From positions 2,542,001 through 2,606,000 of the forward strand of contig OZ020492.1 in the NCBI GenBank assembly GCA_963971405.1: 64,000 nt of DNA, written 5' to 3'. The stretch's first letter is position 1; each line of letters opens with the position of its first letter. Positions 46,378-56,825 of the stretch are shown in pieces. Made by a program: the position numbers and the translations under genes. This stretch comes from Psococerastis gibbosa. Its lineage: Eukaryota > Arthropoda > Insecta > Psocodea > Psocidae. The notes beneath the pieces are model-generated. The model saw only the letters and a program-made list of their open reading frames with translations, ran no database searches and was not told the origin of the DNA.

Positions 46378-46530
46378 AGGTCCCAAAAAAGTGGTTTTTA
46401 CGAACTTTCTGACTGTCTGTCTGTCTGTCGGTTGGTCTGTCTGTCTGTTCATCAATTTCCGGGCAAACTACTCAATGACATGTAGGCTCACAAAAATCAT
46501 ACCTCGTGAACATTTTTTTATTTAATTAAC
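46378..46530 (+). repeat. TCTG element, fragment
   Basis: AGGTCCCAAAAAAGTGGTTT, the (TCTG)n run and CAATTTCCGGGCAAACTACT, then breaks off after AAAATCATACCTCG. Confidence 0.75.
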
Positions 46531-46554
46531 GAAACAAATTATTAACGATCTGGC

Positions 46555-46850
46555 TCATTTAAGTTGTAGAAAAAAAAGTGTTTCATGCAACATAATCATA
46601 TAACAGGGTTTTTCAAATTTTTGGTACCGTACCTCAATCATAAAAATTATTGGTGACTAAAATTTCACGTAAAATAGAATTCATTGAAAAACTACAACAC
46701 CAAAAATTAAAAATACCCTATTACATGTTGTATGAAGTAGTCTTCTACAATTTGAATGAAACAAATCTTTAATAACATGCCTGGATAACTAAAAATAAAA
46801 ATAACAAGAATTAAATGTTACAGTGCCAACTATCAATGTAACAAGTCCTC
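46555..46850. repeat. repeat related to 6520-7225
   Basis: Shares TTTCATGCAACATAATCATA, AAATTTCACGTAAAATAGAA, ATGAAGTAGTCTTCTACA and CAAATCTTTAATAACATGCC with the 6.5-7.2 kb and 45.1 kb repeats. Confidence 0.55.
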
Positions 46851-47206
46851 TTAATTTTAAAACACGAAGCCATTAGGGTCCTACAGTGCAGGTATAATAA
46901 ATAAAATCACAGTTATGGTACACATTTTAGTATATTTCAGTTTATACGCTAAAACTTTTCAAATTTGCGCGGCACACTGAAATAATTCTATTTGTTATTA
47001 TAGACTATATCGTACAATGCTTACGCGCGTAAAATTACATTGCCAAAACAAATAAAAGAGGACTAGGTTAACTTAAAAAGGCTAACTATATTATACCGAT
47101 GAGAATACAGTCAAAATTTTTATGAACGAAATAATAGTCTTTTGGGGTAATGCGTGATAGGTTAGCATAAGCACATCATAAAAATGTTCATTATATGCAT
47201 TGATTT

Positions 47207-47340
47207 TACTTTTTTTTTGTTCTATTACTAAGCCAACCTAGCGGAGTTACGGCTATAAAACCCTCTTTTACACCCAACTAGGAAGACCCGGGACCGCCTG
47301 CTTTACATGCCCTCCGAAGCATGGCCAGGAAATGTAGATC
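47207..47340 (-). repeat. SINE family 1, truncated
   Basis: Body and tail present to CATGGCCAGGAAATGTAGA; tRNA-like head lost. Confidence 0.8.
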
Positions 47341-47436
47341 ATATACTGCCCTAAATTGTGGAGAAAATATTATTCAGCTTCGGACACTTAACAACAGGAC
47401 CGGAGACTAAAATAGCTGGAGTTTTCCATAGGCGGG

Positions 47437-47575
47437 GTTTCCACATGCGTCAATGGTTAATGGTAAATATTGTATTGACGTTTTAGCAGACATTAAAGAC
47501 ATACTAAAAATGTTCGCTACCACTTCAAAACCATATTTACCATTGACCACTGACGTATGTGAAAACCCCGCCATA
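47437..47575. repeat. short foldback element
   Basis: GGCGGGGTTTCCACATGCGT and CAATGGTTAATGGTAAATAT are mirrored by ATATTTACCATTGACCACTG and ACGTATGTGAAAACCCCGCC. Its GTTTCCAC ends and a GCAGACATTAAAGACAT core recall the 42394 family. Confidence 0.75.
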
Positions 47576-48127
47576 GGAGAGATGGAGCATTCGCTTCCCG
47601 CTGAAAATAGGTTTTTTTGATGTCTCTTATTTTAAATTAAAAAAGAAATATTTTTGGAGGGCTTGAATGTCCCATCTCTTCTATATAAAATATAATAATA
47701 TATAAAATATCTTTGGATGGAGTCAGCGTCCCATCACTCCTTTATAGAGCTCTAGGCCAAACCTCTTCTTCTCACTTATGTTAACTTATCACGTCATTGC
47801 CTTAAGTCTTGCCACAAGTTATGACCTATGGTCTCCAGTAGATATATATATTCTCTTCCCACCAAGAATATTTTTTTTGAATTTTCGGGGCCACCTACCA
47901 AGAATAATCATTGAATAGACGTATCAGTAGGCCCCAATATTTAAAAAAAAAATATTTTTGGCAAGCTCGAATGTTCTATCTCTCCTATATAGAACTCTTG
48001 TCTCCAGGTTGTCCCGTAACAATTGCACAGATGTAAACAAATATATATTTAGCATAAAGTTATTTAATGTATACGTATCTTCTTAGATCTTTAGAATCCA
48101 CTGACTAAATCAGCATCGGGTTGTGGG

Positions 48128-48319
48128 CAAGGGCGAGTCCAGGGGAAAATTTAAGGGGGGGGGGGTGGGTCACCAGTTTTATGTAAGTTTAAAAGGTAAT
48201 TTGTTTCTTGAAAAGTTGACTTTTATTAAATTAAATTATTTTTTACTATCGCATGAATTTACTTATTTAGGGGGGGGGGGTCATGACTCCCCGTGACCCC
48301 CTCCGTGGATCCACCATTG
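48128..48319. mobile_element. hAT-like MITE, family B
   Basis: CAAGGGCGAGTCCAGGGG to CCGTGGATCCACCATTG; flanks GTTGTGGG and GTTGTAGG match 7 of 8. 192 bp. Confidence 0.87.
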
Positions 48320-49315
48320 GTTGTAGGTATCTCCTTATACTAATTTAGAAGCTAAGATTCGTTTTTATTTAAGCATGAAAACCGCGTTTTGCATGCTTTT
48401 ACTAGCTATACCCAGCTTTACGAACCTCATCAGACTGTAATGATGATATTTTGGTTGACCCCAAGCACAGGGTAGTTCCCACCACCGCAAGACTGGAAAA
48501 GTCTTGCTAAGTAATACTGGACGGTACCGCCATGTGCCAATTCATCGCGATTCCGTCCTGTATTCCTTACCCATACTTTCCAAGCGATGGTGGGTAGACC
48601 AGGCCTTAGTGAAATAAGTTTGGCTATGGCTTTTGGCGGTGAATAAATCTCATATAATTGCTTCGCTTCGGGGCTAAAGCTAATAGCTTATAGCTAATAT
48701 ATAAACCCTTTTCAAAACACCCTACTGGGAGCACCCTCATGCCTAGACCGATATGAGCAGTATATGACAATACAATACATAGGTACTAAGGTTTCAGACA
48801 GCCTTGTATATTATACTATGTAGAACCAATCAGAATTATATCTTCTGGCCTAAAATAAAATAATTATTTATTTGAGTCATCTCATCTTTGAGAGCAGGTA
48901 AGAATTATTTTAATTTAGGAAAGAATGTAGAATCATAGTTTTCCATCTACAGAGTTTTGCTACTAGTTTTATTATTATAACTATTACTCCTCTGAGGATA
49001 TTTATGTTTTTTTTATTATTATTCTGGACTTTAGTTCGTTCAGGTATATTCAACTAAATTCTCATTATTTTTTCCTCCCTATGGTTTAGGTATTCCTACC
49101 ATAGCGGAGGAACTCAACAACCGCCACACACAGTTGCCTACTCCCATCAGACTTGTGTGTTAAGTCTGAAAGGTTACTGGCAATGTCTATCAAGTACACA
49201 GTCATTGAGACCATCGGACGTACCTGTACCAGTGTAATAGGTGCGGTGTCGTGAACCTTAGAACATTGTATTGCAACTCTTTTTTGACAACCAAAGCTCC
49301 TGTGAGAATGTTTTA

Positions 49316-49396
49316 TGAAATGAAATGAAACAAGTTTTTATATTTGGTGAGCTTTAGCTCCGAAGACCTACTCTATACCAGCTAACCTATGTGTGG
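49316..49396 (-). repeat. (TTTCA)-tailed repeat, second subtype
   Basis: ATGAAATGAAATGAAACAAG, TGGTGAGCTTTAGCTCCGAA and CTATACCAGCTAACCTAT match 33575-33690. It lies about 160 bp past the stop of engrailed copy B, so it may be in or near that 3' UTR. Confidence 0.65.
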
Positions 49397-49451
49397 CCAT
49401 TTACATTATTATATGAGATTTTTTCGTGTCTTAAAGGCAGCCCAATTGAAA

Positions 49452-49457
49452 TTTATT
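49452..49457 (-). promoter_or_regulatory. candidate polyadenylation signal for engrailed copy B
   Basis: An AATAAA hexamer on the minus strand lies about 95 bases past the TGA stop. It is the first such hexamer after the stop. Spacing is plausible for a short 3' UTR, but chance occurrence is likely in AT-rich DNA, and no downstream GU-rich element was established. Confidence 0.3.
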
Positions 49458-49551
49458 GAGATAATAACTTATGGACCATTTTTAGGCCCAAATTGGGGGC
49501 TCACACTTAAGAGACTACGCAACATTAATAAGCAATATCGTCTTTACAACA

Positions 49552-49889
49552 TCAGTCACTTAATTCGGCAGCTGCCGCTTCTTCTTCTTCCTTGGTAAGG
49601 GGCACCGTGCTGTGGTTGTACAACCCCTGGGCCATCAGCTGTAGTGCCAGGGGGTTCTTTTCCCCCCGCGCCTTCTTCATCTTCGCCCTCTTATTTTGAA
49701 ACCAAATTTTTATTTGCGCTTCATTAAGTCCTAACTCTCTTGCAAGGTCCTGACGTCGCCGTTCGGTCAGGTATCGGTTTTCGGCGAATTCGTGTTTTAA
49801 CCTGGACAGCTGGTCGCCGGAGAACGCCGTTCGCGGCCTCTTCTCTTCGGGGTTTTTCTCTTTGTTCTTTGGCCGGCGTGTTCTAGGGC
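49552..49889 (-). CDS. en: engrailed-family homeobox gene, terminal coding exon (copy B)
   Basis: Second engrailed/invected-type homeodomain exon, transcribed toward copy A. On the minus strand a TTTTGATTCCAG acceptor is followed by the last two bases of a split Gly codon and PRTRRPK. The homeodomain runs 49845 down to 49666 (EKRPRTAF to [15 protein letters not shown]), followed by EH5 [25 protein letters not shown], an alanine run and a TGA at 49554-49552; about 111 residues. An open frame runs back to 49989, but those extra residues are intron read-through, because the family's splice junction falls exactly at the glycine. The homeodomain is identical to copy A at 52 of 60 positions; differences are at 14, 21, 27, 35, 36, 39, 59 and 60, and helix 3 is identical. 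Its codons are richer in G and C than those of copy A. The sequence is closer to the common arthropod engrailed pattern. Earlier exons should lie right of 64000. Confidence 0.97.
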
Positions 49890-49912
49890 CTGGAATCAAA
49901 AAGAAAACATCC
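49890..49912 (-). other. splice acceptor of engrailed copy B
   Basis: On the minus strand TTTTCTTTTTGATTCCAG precedes the exon; the AG lies at 49891-49890. Intron phase and position match copy A exactly. A MITE starts only about 100 bp upstream, at 49990. Confidence 0.9.
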
Positions 49913-49989
49913 ATTAAATCATGGCTTCTGTAAAACCTACAATGGTTCGTGGTCTTGCCAATCCAGGCAGCCAAGTTGAGGGGTGTCAT

Positions 49990-50151
49990 CAGGGACGGAT
50001 CCAGCCCATTTTATTGGGGGGGGGGGTAGTTGTTTGTCAAAATAGGAAAAACCTTTGTAGGATCGATTAAATCTGAGTGTAATAAATTAACGTACAATAC
50101 TAAATTTGGGGGGCACCTACCCCCTCTGCCCCCCCCCTGTATCCGTTCTCG
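49990..50151. mobile_element. hAT-like MITE, family C, next to engrailed acceptor
   Basis: CAGGGACGGATCCAGCCC to TGTATCCGTTCTCG; flanks GGTGTCAT and TGTGTCAT match 7 of 8. 162 bp, inserted in the intron about 100 bp upstream of the homeobox exon of copy B. Confidence 0.87.
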
Positions 50152-51098
50152 TGTGTCATTCAGGGACCATCTGAGGGGCAGTTGAACCCCATGCTTTTGA
50201 AAAAATAATAAACATGTTTAAAGGGGGTTATCGTACGATAAGCTGTAGGCCACAATACCTTTAGATATACAGCGAGCGACATGAGAAAACTAAAGAAATT
50301 TGTTTTAGCTGAAAAATTAAATGAGTTTAATAATGCAATAGTCGGTTTAGACAGGTAAGGATGGGCCTCCTTGAGGTAGGGGTGGGTCTTCTTACAAGAT
50401 TTCATTAAGTATATTAAGTTGTGCACGCAACACGGGTATTCATAACTTGAAATGACCGCCGAGTACTATACTATATATTTTTTTCCTCCATGTCTGCCAC
50501 CCTTCTTTTTATAGATGCATATTGAACTTGGAATATCTGAAAATACCACTTCATTGGTCACCCCTGAGGGTCACACGGCAGTAAAAGTGTTTTTAGCTTG
50601 CACCTCTCCGGGTTTCACCATAAAAAAAAACTATTTAACAAATACGACTCCAAATGATCGACCCCCTTTAACAAAATTAAGGTAAGATTTATGTATCTAC
50701 AATTATTTCATGATTTTTTGTAAGACCTATTTTTTCTGAGGGGTTGAGTGTTCCAAATGTTTTGAATTACAGTACCGGTACTGATCCACTGCGTGTTTAC
50801 GAGATGGTCAAATCATCTTAGAAGTGATTGGGGAGGGGCCTGCATTTTTGATCCCGACTGGAGTTTCTGAAACTAACCTCGAGGACAATCTCACTGTGCA
50901 CCAGGCTATGTTTTTAAGAAGACCATGCCATGAGTAACCACTAAGCATTCAGCTAATTCAATTTACGGCACGAGTGAGTGGGATTTTCGGGCGTAAGTTG
51001 TGGTCACAGTCGTGCTTATTGGTTATCTGAGACGCCATCTTCTTATAACTCATCTTCAGTACAAAGTAAATCCGCCCACGAGTTTACCTACGTACGTA

Positions 51099-51236
51099 GA
51101 TCCGAGCTGATGGGCCGATGGAATCGAAGGTTGCTTTGAATGAGTTCACGCCAGTGCCACTGAAGACGTCTACCGCAGTTGCTGACGAAACCGTCTTGGT
51201 CGGGTAGTTGCCCATCATCCCGGATCTACGTAGTCG
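51099..51236. repeat. foldback family copy 3
   Basis: ACGTAGATCCGAGCTGATGG, GCCACTGAAGACGTCTACCG, GCTGACGAAACC and CATCATCCCGGATCTACGTA; the outer ends are inverted repeats. Conserved CTGAAGA and GACGAAAC words as at 1185. Confidence 0.75.
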
Positions 51237-51907
51237 TTAATAATTCATTTCCAACCATTTGCTAGGTTTTTCCCCTTGTAACGTCTAAATAAATTTTTTC
51301 CTCCATGAGCGGGTTTCTTCAATCCGTAGATTAGAAAATGTAATAAACTTTTCAGTCTCAAAAATAATTCAGTCTCTCAAAATGTAAAATAAAAAGCAGG
51401 TTCATTTAAAATAGCAATTTTTAGTTACACTATTATTATTTTAATTTCTAAGAGTTAAAAAATTAAAAGATTTAAAAAAATTTAAATTATAAAAAAATTA
51501 AAATAAATGGTGGTAAAAGAAATTAAAATTTGAAGTTAAGCGTTATTATTAAATAAAATATCATTAATAAAATTTTGAAAAATGATTCCACGCATATTCG
51601 ATTCCGTCCACAGAATCACGTCAATTCTGTTAATCTTCAGAAACCTGCAAAAACAATTCAGATTTAAGAAGATACCGCAACAAAAAAACAATGCAGTATT
51701 GTAAATAAACAAAACGTCAAAATGTATTGTCGGCTTCGAATAAAAATGTTTTTGCAAAATTTTGGCATTTGTTATGTAACTAAATTGTTAATTAAATATA
51801 CAGCATTATCGGCAATTCGGTTTATTAATATTGTAGATTAAAGATATGCATCTTATAATATTTCATTGTGTCTTTTCAATTAATTATCGACAATAAGTAA
51901 TCGACTT

Positions 51908-52090
51908 CGAAGGCCAGGTGGTAACGTGCTTACACTTGTGCGAGTCTTGACACGCCATGCGATCGGAGACGTGTCGTAACTCAACACGGGTACTAACCTA
52001 CAGAGGCGACTGAAGAGGTCAATCGGATACATTCATTGAATTGTTTGTATGCCATTAACCTTAAAAAAACAAAAAAACAAAAAAAAATCT
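51908..52090 (+). repeat. SINE family 2
   Basis: Plus-strand reference copy: TTCGAAGGCCAGGTGGTAAC, GTGCTTACACTTGTGCGAGT, CGATCGGAGACGTGTCGTAA, GACTGAAGAGGTCAATCGG and an A-rich tail. Confidence 0.88.
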
Positions 52091-52142
52091 GTTTTAGGCC
52101 CAGTACACACGGATTGTTTACGCCGGCGTCAGATAATGAGAA

Positions 52143-52622
52143 GTGTGTCATGGGAGGAAATGGGTTGGTACAAAAACCATTGTAAACTGTCCTTTGTGGA
52201 GGCCAACCCAATGTGGAGCCGTCGTAACTACCTTTTTAAGGGTCAACACTTATAGCTCTACTATCCCTTACGGTGCAAATCTGAAATCAAAAATTGAAAC
52301 CCAAAGAACTGTTCCGCTTCCAGGCATGACTCTTCGGCATCTTCTACTACTAGGGAGAGACTGTGCGCTGGGCATGGCACGAAGTCTAGTCGGGAGGCTT
52401 ATTGTAGAGGCCTTTCTTGTGGCCTTATTTGACATGGCTTCAATGGCCTCATATCTAGTTCGCCACTGGCCAAACCTCATATACCCAGCAGCGGCGTTTT
52501 TTCCCTACGGTAGAGGTGAAGTACCCATTACGGTTGGGTGGGCCCAGGCCCGGTGGCAAATGTTTCCTTCGAACCTGTACCTGCACCTGTACCAACTGGA
52601 ACACTCCGGAGTCGAGAAATGA
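52143..52622 (+). other. longest unassigned ORF, probably not a gene
   Basis: A 159-codon open frame, the longest in the window, starts at an ATG just after SINE family 2. The translation has no motif I recognise. It contains a fairly hydrophobic middle (residues about 80-125). A minus-strand frame overlaps at 52268-52480. No splice sites or homologues seen; could be a fragment of an unknown repeat. Confidence 0.2.
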
Positions 52623-53084
52623 GCTGAAGGCAAGGTGTGAAAAGGAAAAGCGATGAAAGTTGCTGAGAAATTAACAAACAAAATGTTGAGTCAGCAAAAC
52701 TTTTAGAGAAAGTGGAAGAATGCTAATTTAAGAAATTCAATATAGCCAGCGACTTTCGCCCGCCCCATCCATTTGGCCTCAACGCTTTAAATACTTTAAC
52801 AAGTCATTAACTCTTCTGAAGGGCGAAACGAAGCAAGTCCAAATATTTGGGGCAAGTAAGGAGCGAATTGGACTACATTATCAGTTTTTTGTAGAAAGGA
52901 GGCGAGAATTGGAGACCTGACCTTATTTAGGGCCAGTTCACAAGGGAGGCGACGCTCCGAGGCTCTCCTAAAGGGTAAGAAAACGTGTTAGTGTAAAATA
53001 CACGTTTTTTTAAAGAATTTTTTACTATTATGACTGCTTATATATTTTATTAAATGTGAAACAATAGATTTCTTGTTGCAACGT

Positions 53085-53280
53085 TTGATAGGTCCCAACC
53101 TCAATCCTACAGTAGCCTGTCTTCTGGGCAATATATTTTATTTGTCCTCCAGAGTTGTTCTGGGTCTGCCAAGCAGTCTTCTCCGCTGTGGCTTCACCTC
53201 TGCAAGCCTCTGAGTGTGATCCTTTCCTCGATTGCTTCCCCAATATTCTGTAAACGTGCCCAAGAAAAGCGAGTGCAAAA
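53085..53280 (-). pseudogene. LINE type 2 3' end, decayed
   Basis: The minus strand reads LGHVYRI, then after a shift DHTQRLAEVKPQRRRLL and GRPRTTLEDK before a stop. This aligns to RRLAEARPQGRKTIGRPRTT of the LINE at 26042. Frameshift and stop mark it as dead. Confidence 0.75.
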
Positions 53281-54034
53281 ACACAAGTGATAAATTAATT
53301 GAGACATTTATACCATCCTATATGAATTATATCATATATTATATATGTCATATATATAATATAATATATTGAATTAGGGGTAACATCCGTCTTGCAATGC
53401 CTTGCATGGGAGTTGGATGATGTAATCACGATTTAGGTGACTACGATTGTGCTTTACCTCGGGCTGCGATTGTTATGGCCGTAATATAATTTTTATATGA
53501 AACAGACCTATTTCCAGATCCAGGGGTGGTCAAAGTCAATGGCCTGCATCCTTTTATCCAAACCGTATAACACTATTTCCTGGAGTAAAGGTCCTGCTCA
53601 GGACTGAGGGGTCAATTCGCGCCCCTGTGAGAGGCGTAATGTGCGAAGCATCAAGCTACAGGTAGGGCAACATGACGTCCTGTCAATAAATATATTGTTT
53701 AAACATGTATTGAGCCGGTTGCCTGAGCACAAAGCACGCAAAGTGATCTGTATGTGTTAAAACATGAAAAACTCATGTAGATTCGAGTCAAAAACAATTT
53801 TATGATGATAATCAGGTTTTCTGCGGCACCTAGTTAATTAATACATAACTAGGCTACTTCCGCTCCTTCGCCGTTGAACTTCTCTCATATTATCCGATGA
53901 TTTAAACGACATCCATTACTACTCATAAGCCGAGCTTTCCTTCCCCGGGCTATAGAGTCTTTAAATTTGCATGCATATGGGTGCAATCATTATAGGGTCT
54001 CTTGGAACCTGGTTTCTGCAACCGGGGCCTGTTA

Positions 54035-54924
54035 GGTGCCCATTCCATTGACCGGCTAGGGCTATTTCCAAAAACGGTGACGTGGTAGCAGACATTCAAG
54101 ACTTAGGTGGCGTCTCCACCGACCTCGCATTGCAGAATTGACGGAAATGTTTATTTTCCTTTATGCCATAGTTAAAATTGATCAATGATCATACAGTAAA
54201 ATCACAAACAAACAAACTAAAATTAAAAAATGGCTTCATGGGATATGTTAATTACAAACATTTTAATAGATTTCTATAAAAAGAAAAACAAACATTTCCG
54301 TCAATTTCATTTGCAATCTGCAATGCGAGGTCGGTGGAAACGCTACCTAAGTCTCCAAGCCCGTAGCCAGGATTTTTTTTCGGGGGTGGCTGCGGCAACT
54401 GTGATCCTATCCAGTGTAAAAAAAAAATTCTTGAGAATTCAATTGTATCTAGTGTATTCTTTTGAAGTAATGGTGTTACTGAGTACATATATGATAGCAT
54501 AGCCACACCAAACGTCAATTTATAGGCGGAATTAGCTTTGGTGCGAACATTGGCGTATAATATTTTGCGGATATGCGGACTAAATCGTAATGTTATCATA
54601 ACGACGGTTTAAATTGCATAGAAATGATATTGCATTCTAACCCAAAGAGGGGGTCCGGGGGTCTCCCCCGGGGAAAAAATCCACCTATAAGTGCTAAACA
54701 GTGGGGTTTTACAGCAGCAAAGCTTACAAAGGAATGCATATTTATGTTGCTACAGGGGGGCCCGGGGGTTTCCCCCGGAGGAAAGAAAATTTTTTTCAAA
54801 AATTTCGGGGGGGGGGCTGCAGCCCAATAAGCCCCCCCTTGCCTACGGCCTTGTAAGTCTTGAATGTCTGCTACCACGTCACCGATGTTGGAAATAGCCC
54901 TAGCCGGTCAATGGAATGGGCGCC
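54035..54924. mobile_element. foldback TIR element copy 2, with nested MITE
   Basis: GGTGCCCATTCCATTGACCG, GGCTAGGGCTATTTCCAAAA and GACGTGGTAGCAGACATTCA are mirrored at GGAATGGGCGCC. The inner half is itself palindromic (TTAAAATTGATCAATGATC and relatives). A family D MITE at 54356-54853 splits the right arm. Confidence 0.88.
54356..54853. mobile_element. hAT-like MITE, nested in foldback
   Basis: CAAGCCCGTAGCCAGG to TTGCCTACGGCCTTG; flanks TAAGTCTC and TAAGTCTT match 7 of 8. The interior has GGGGGTCTCCCCCGGGG and GGGCCCGGGGGTTTCCCCC near-palindromes. 498 bp, the longest of its family here. Confidence 0.87.
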
Positions 54925-55281
54925 ATAGGCGGAGGAAAAACAGCGTAAAGCGGGTAATGCCGCATTACACTCGACAAATCCAAGTATTAAGAGCTTCGTT
55001 GTAATATACAGGAAGTCGCGAGTAAAAAAGATTGTATGAGCATAATGTTATCAACACAGTCTAAGAAAATTAAGAATCTCTTCTCGTTAGAATTCAAACG
55101 TTTTCTTTTTTGTTTTCAAAAGATAGAACCTACCATATATACGTGTTACCGGTTTGTTTTCAAATTTTTACTTTTTAAGAAGATAGAACATGCTATAATA
55201 TAAAATGATACGTGTTTTTTTTTAAAACTTAAATAAATATTTGCAAGCATTACACGCATTATCCCAAGCTCCAACCAAAAG

Positions 55282-55462
55282 GCCAGGGGCAGGCACAAGG
55301 GGGGGGGGGGGTCATAGGGGTCATACCCCCCCCCCCAAAAAATTTTTTATTGGAAATCGAAGAAAATACACATAACATCTTATTCAGGATTTTATTAATT
55401 TCTGGTTCTGGCAGCCCTGGTGATGATCCCCCTGAAAAATTTCGCTGTGCCCGCCCGTGCAA
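55282..55462. repeat. G-tract MITE-like element
   Basis: CAGGGGCAGGCACAAGGGGG near the left and GCTGTGCCCGCCCGTGC at the right, with long poly-G and poly-C next to the left end. Inverted ends are imperfect. Confidence 0.5.
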
Positions 55463-55841
55463 AAGCGCGAGTCTAAAGGAAAGGGGGGGATAAATTTAAA
55501 AAACCCTGGGTATGTGCTTGAGAGCACTCTGTAGAAGAGAAAATTACACATTTTTAGGCTCGGCGGTTACACAAATAGAACTCAATAGAGATATATTGAA
55601 TAGCATTTTTCATTAATAATTAATAATTAAAAAAATGGAGTTTACTAGTCTCCACATGATTCTAAAAATCAGTAAAACTCAAATTCTTAAAAATTTCAGT
55701 GTGCTTGTACCTACTATATTATCTTACCCTGAAAATTTAAAACTTAATTTTAATAATAAAAATCTATAGGGACTTTTCGTCTTAAAAAAAAAAAAAAAAA
55801 TATTTTCACTTTTTCGCATTTTCACATAAAATTAAAAATGT

Positions 55842-55945
55842 AAAACCTTCACTGGCTACAAGCGCTAATGGACAAGCTGTGACAAGCTTACCATTGGCCA
55901 AGTGTAACAGGTGGAAGCATGACCTAGTACAGACACGAGTCAGGC
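55842..55945 (+). repeat. family-4 dispersed repeat, fragment
   Basis: CACTGGCTACAAGCGCTAAT, GGACAAGCTGTGACAAGCTT and AACAGGTGGAAGCATGACC match the family. Confidence 0.6.
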
Positions 55946-56455
55946 TCGCCATAAGAAGTTACACTTATGAAACAAAAAAACAAAATTCGTAATTTTCTCG
56001 GAGAAAATGTACAATTTTTCAGACAAGAATAGTAATGCTGGCTGTAATGACACTTTGAAACGATATATGGACGTTACAGTAAAAAACGGCCATTTCAATT
56101 TATTTCCAAAAATCTCCAGTCTAATTTATCAGTTATTATCGTTTTTAGATCTTTACCTGCAGTTTTAATAATTTTTCGGTTAATATTGCAGTTAATGGGT
56201 AGTTTCTGGGAGAGCGATTTATATGGTGTCAATAAAACTTTTAAGACTTTAGATAATGCGTTTCCCGGTAAAGTCATATCTTTATCGATAATTTTAATAG
56301 AAAAATAAACGGTTAATAGCGCCATAAACCGTTTCCTATTGTGACATACATTAATGTTTACCAGTGTTAATCGTTTCAGTGATGCTGGATAACTCATTAA
56401 ACGACGGAGATATGACTTTTCTCGCTTCGATATACAGTGGGGCTGCAGGTGTCCC

Positions 56456-56632
56456 CAGGGACGAATCCAGCCCATTTGGGGGGGGATAGGGGGATAGTTG
56501 TGCGTCAAAATAGAAAAACATGAGTATAGTATCGATTGAATCAGAGCGTAATGTACAAATTAACAATAGATGTACTATAGATTTTGGCGGCGGGAGTGGG
56601 GGGGGGGGCGTCTGCCCCTTTATTCGTCCTTG
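56456..56632. mobile_element. MITE family C
   Basis: CAGGGACGAATCCAGCCC to TTTATTCGTCCTTG. The right side abuts a foldback copy; no duplication found, so one flank was probably replaced. Confidence 0.75.
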
Positions 56633-56800
56633 CTGATGGGCCGTGGTCGTAGTGATCTCTCCCAATATGGGAGAAAGCGAACCTGAAGCAACCGAGCCTC
56701 CCCTCCGACATACAATGTTCGAAGTTTATATAGTGCCACTGAAGATGTCAACCGCAGCTATTGACGAAACAAATTCAACACGCCCCATGAGTCTTCATAT
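56633..56800. repeat. foldback family copy 4
   Basis: CTGATGGGCCGTGGTCG, GTGCCACTGAAGATGTCAAC, CGCAGCTATTGACGAAACA and GCCCCATGAGTC match the 1185 family. The hairpin stem keeps pairing (GTCAA with TTGAC). Confidence 0.75.
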
Positions 56801-56825
56801 TCCCGTTCTATTAACCGAGTACTTA

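Larger units (their letters stand above)
11287..49551. other. inter-engrailed region, tail to tail
   Basis: The 38.3 kb between the two stop codons contains both 3' UTRs (ends not located) and otherwise repeats. No ORF with a recognised host domain was found. In 11287-13140, 15637-16690, 17145-18300, 30270-30900, 39392-42390 and 48320-49315 I see nothing nameable except simple AT-rich DNA. Regulatory elements for either gene could be here but cannot be recognised by eye. Confidence 0.7.

Noticed and set aside
49890-49989. Upstream extension of the engrailed copy B ORF to an ATG
   Set aside because: The family's intron boundary at the split glycine and a good acceptor show this is intron read-through.
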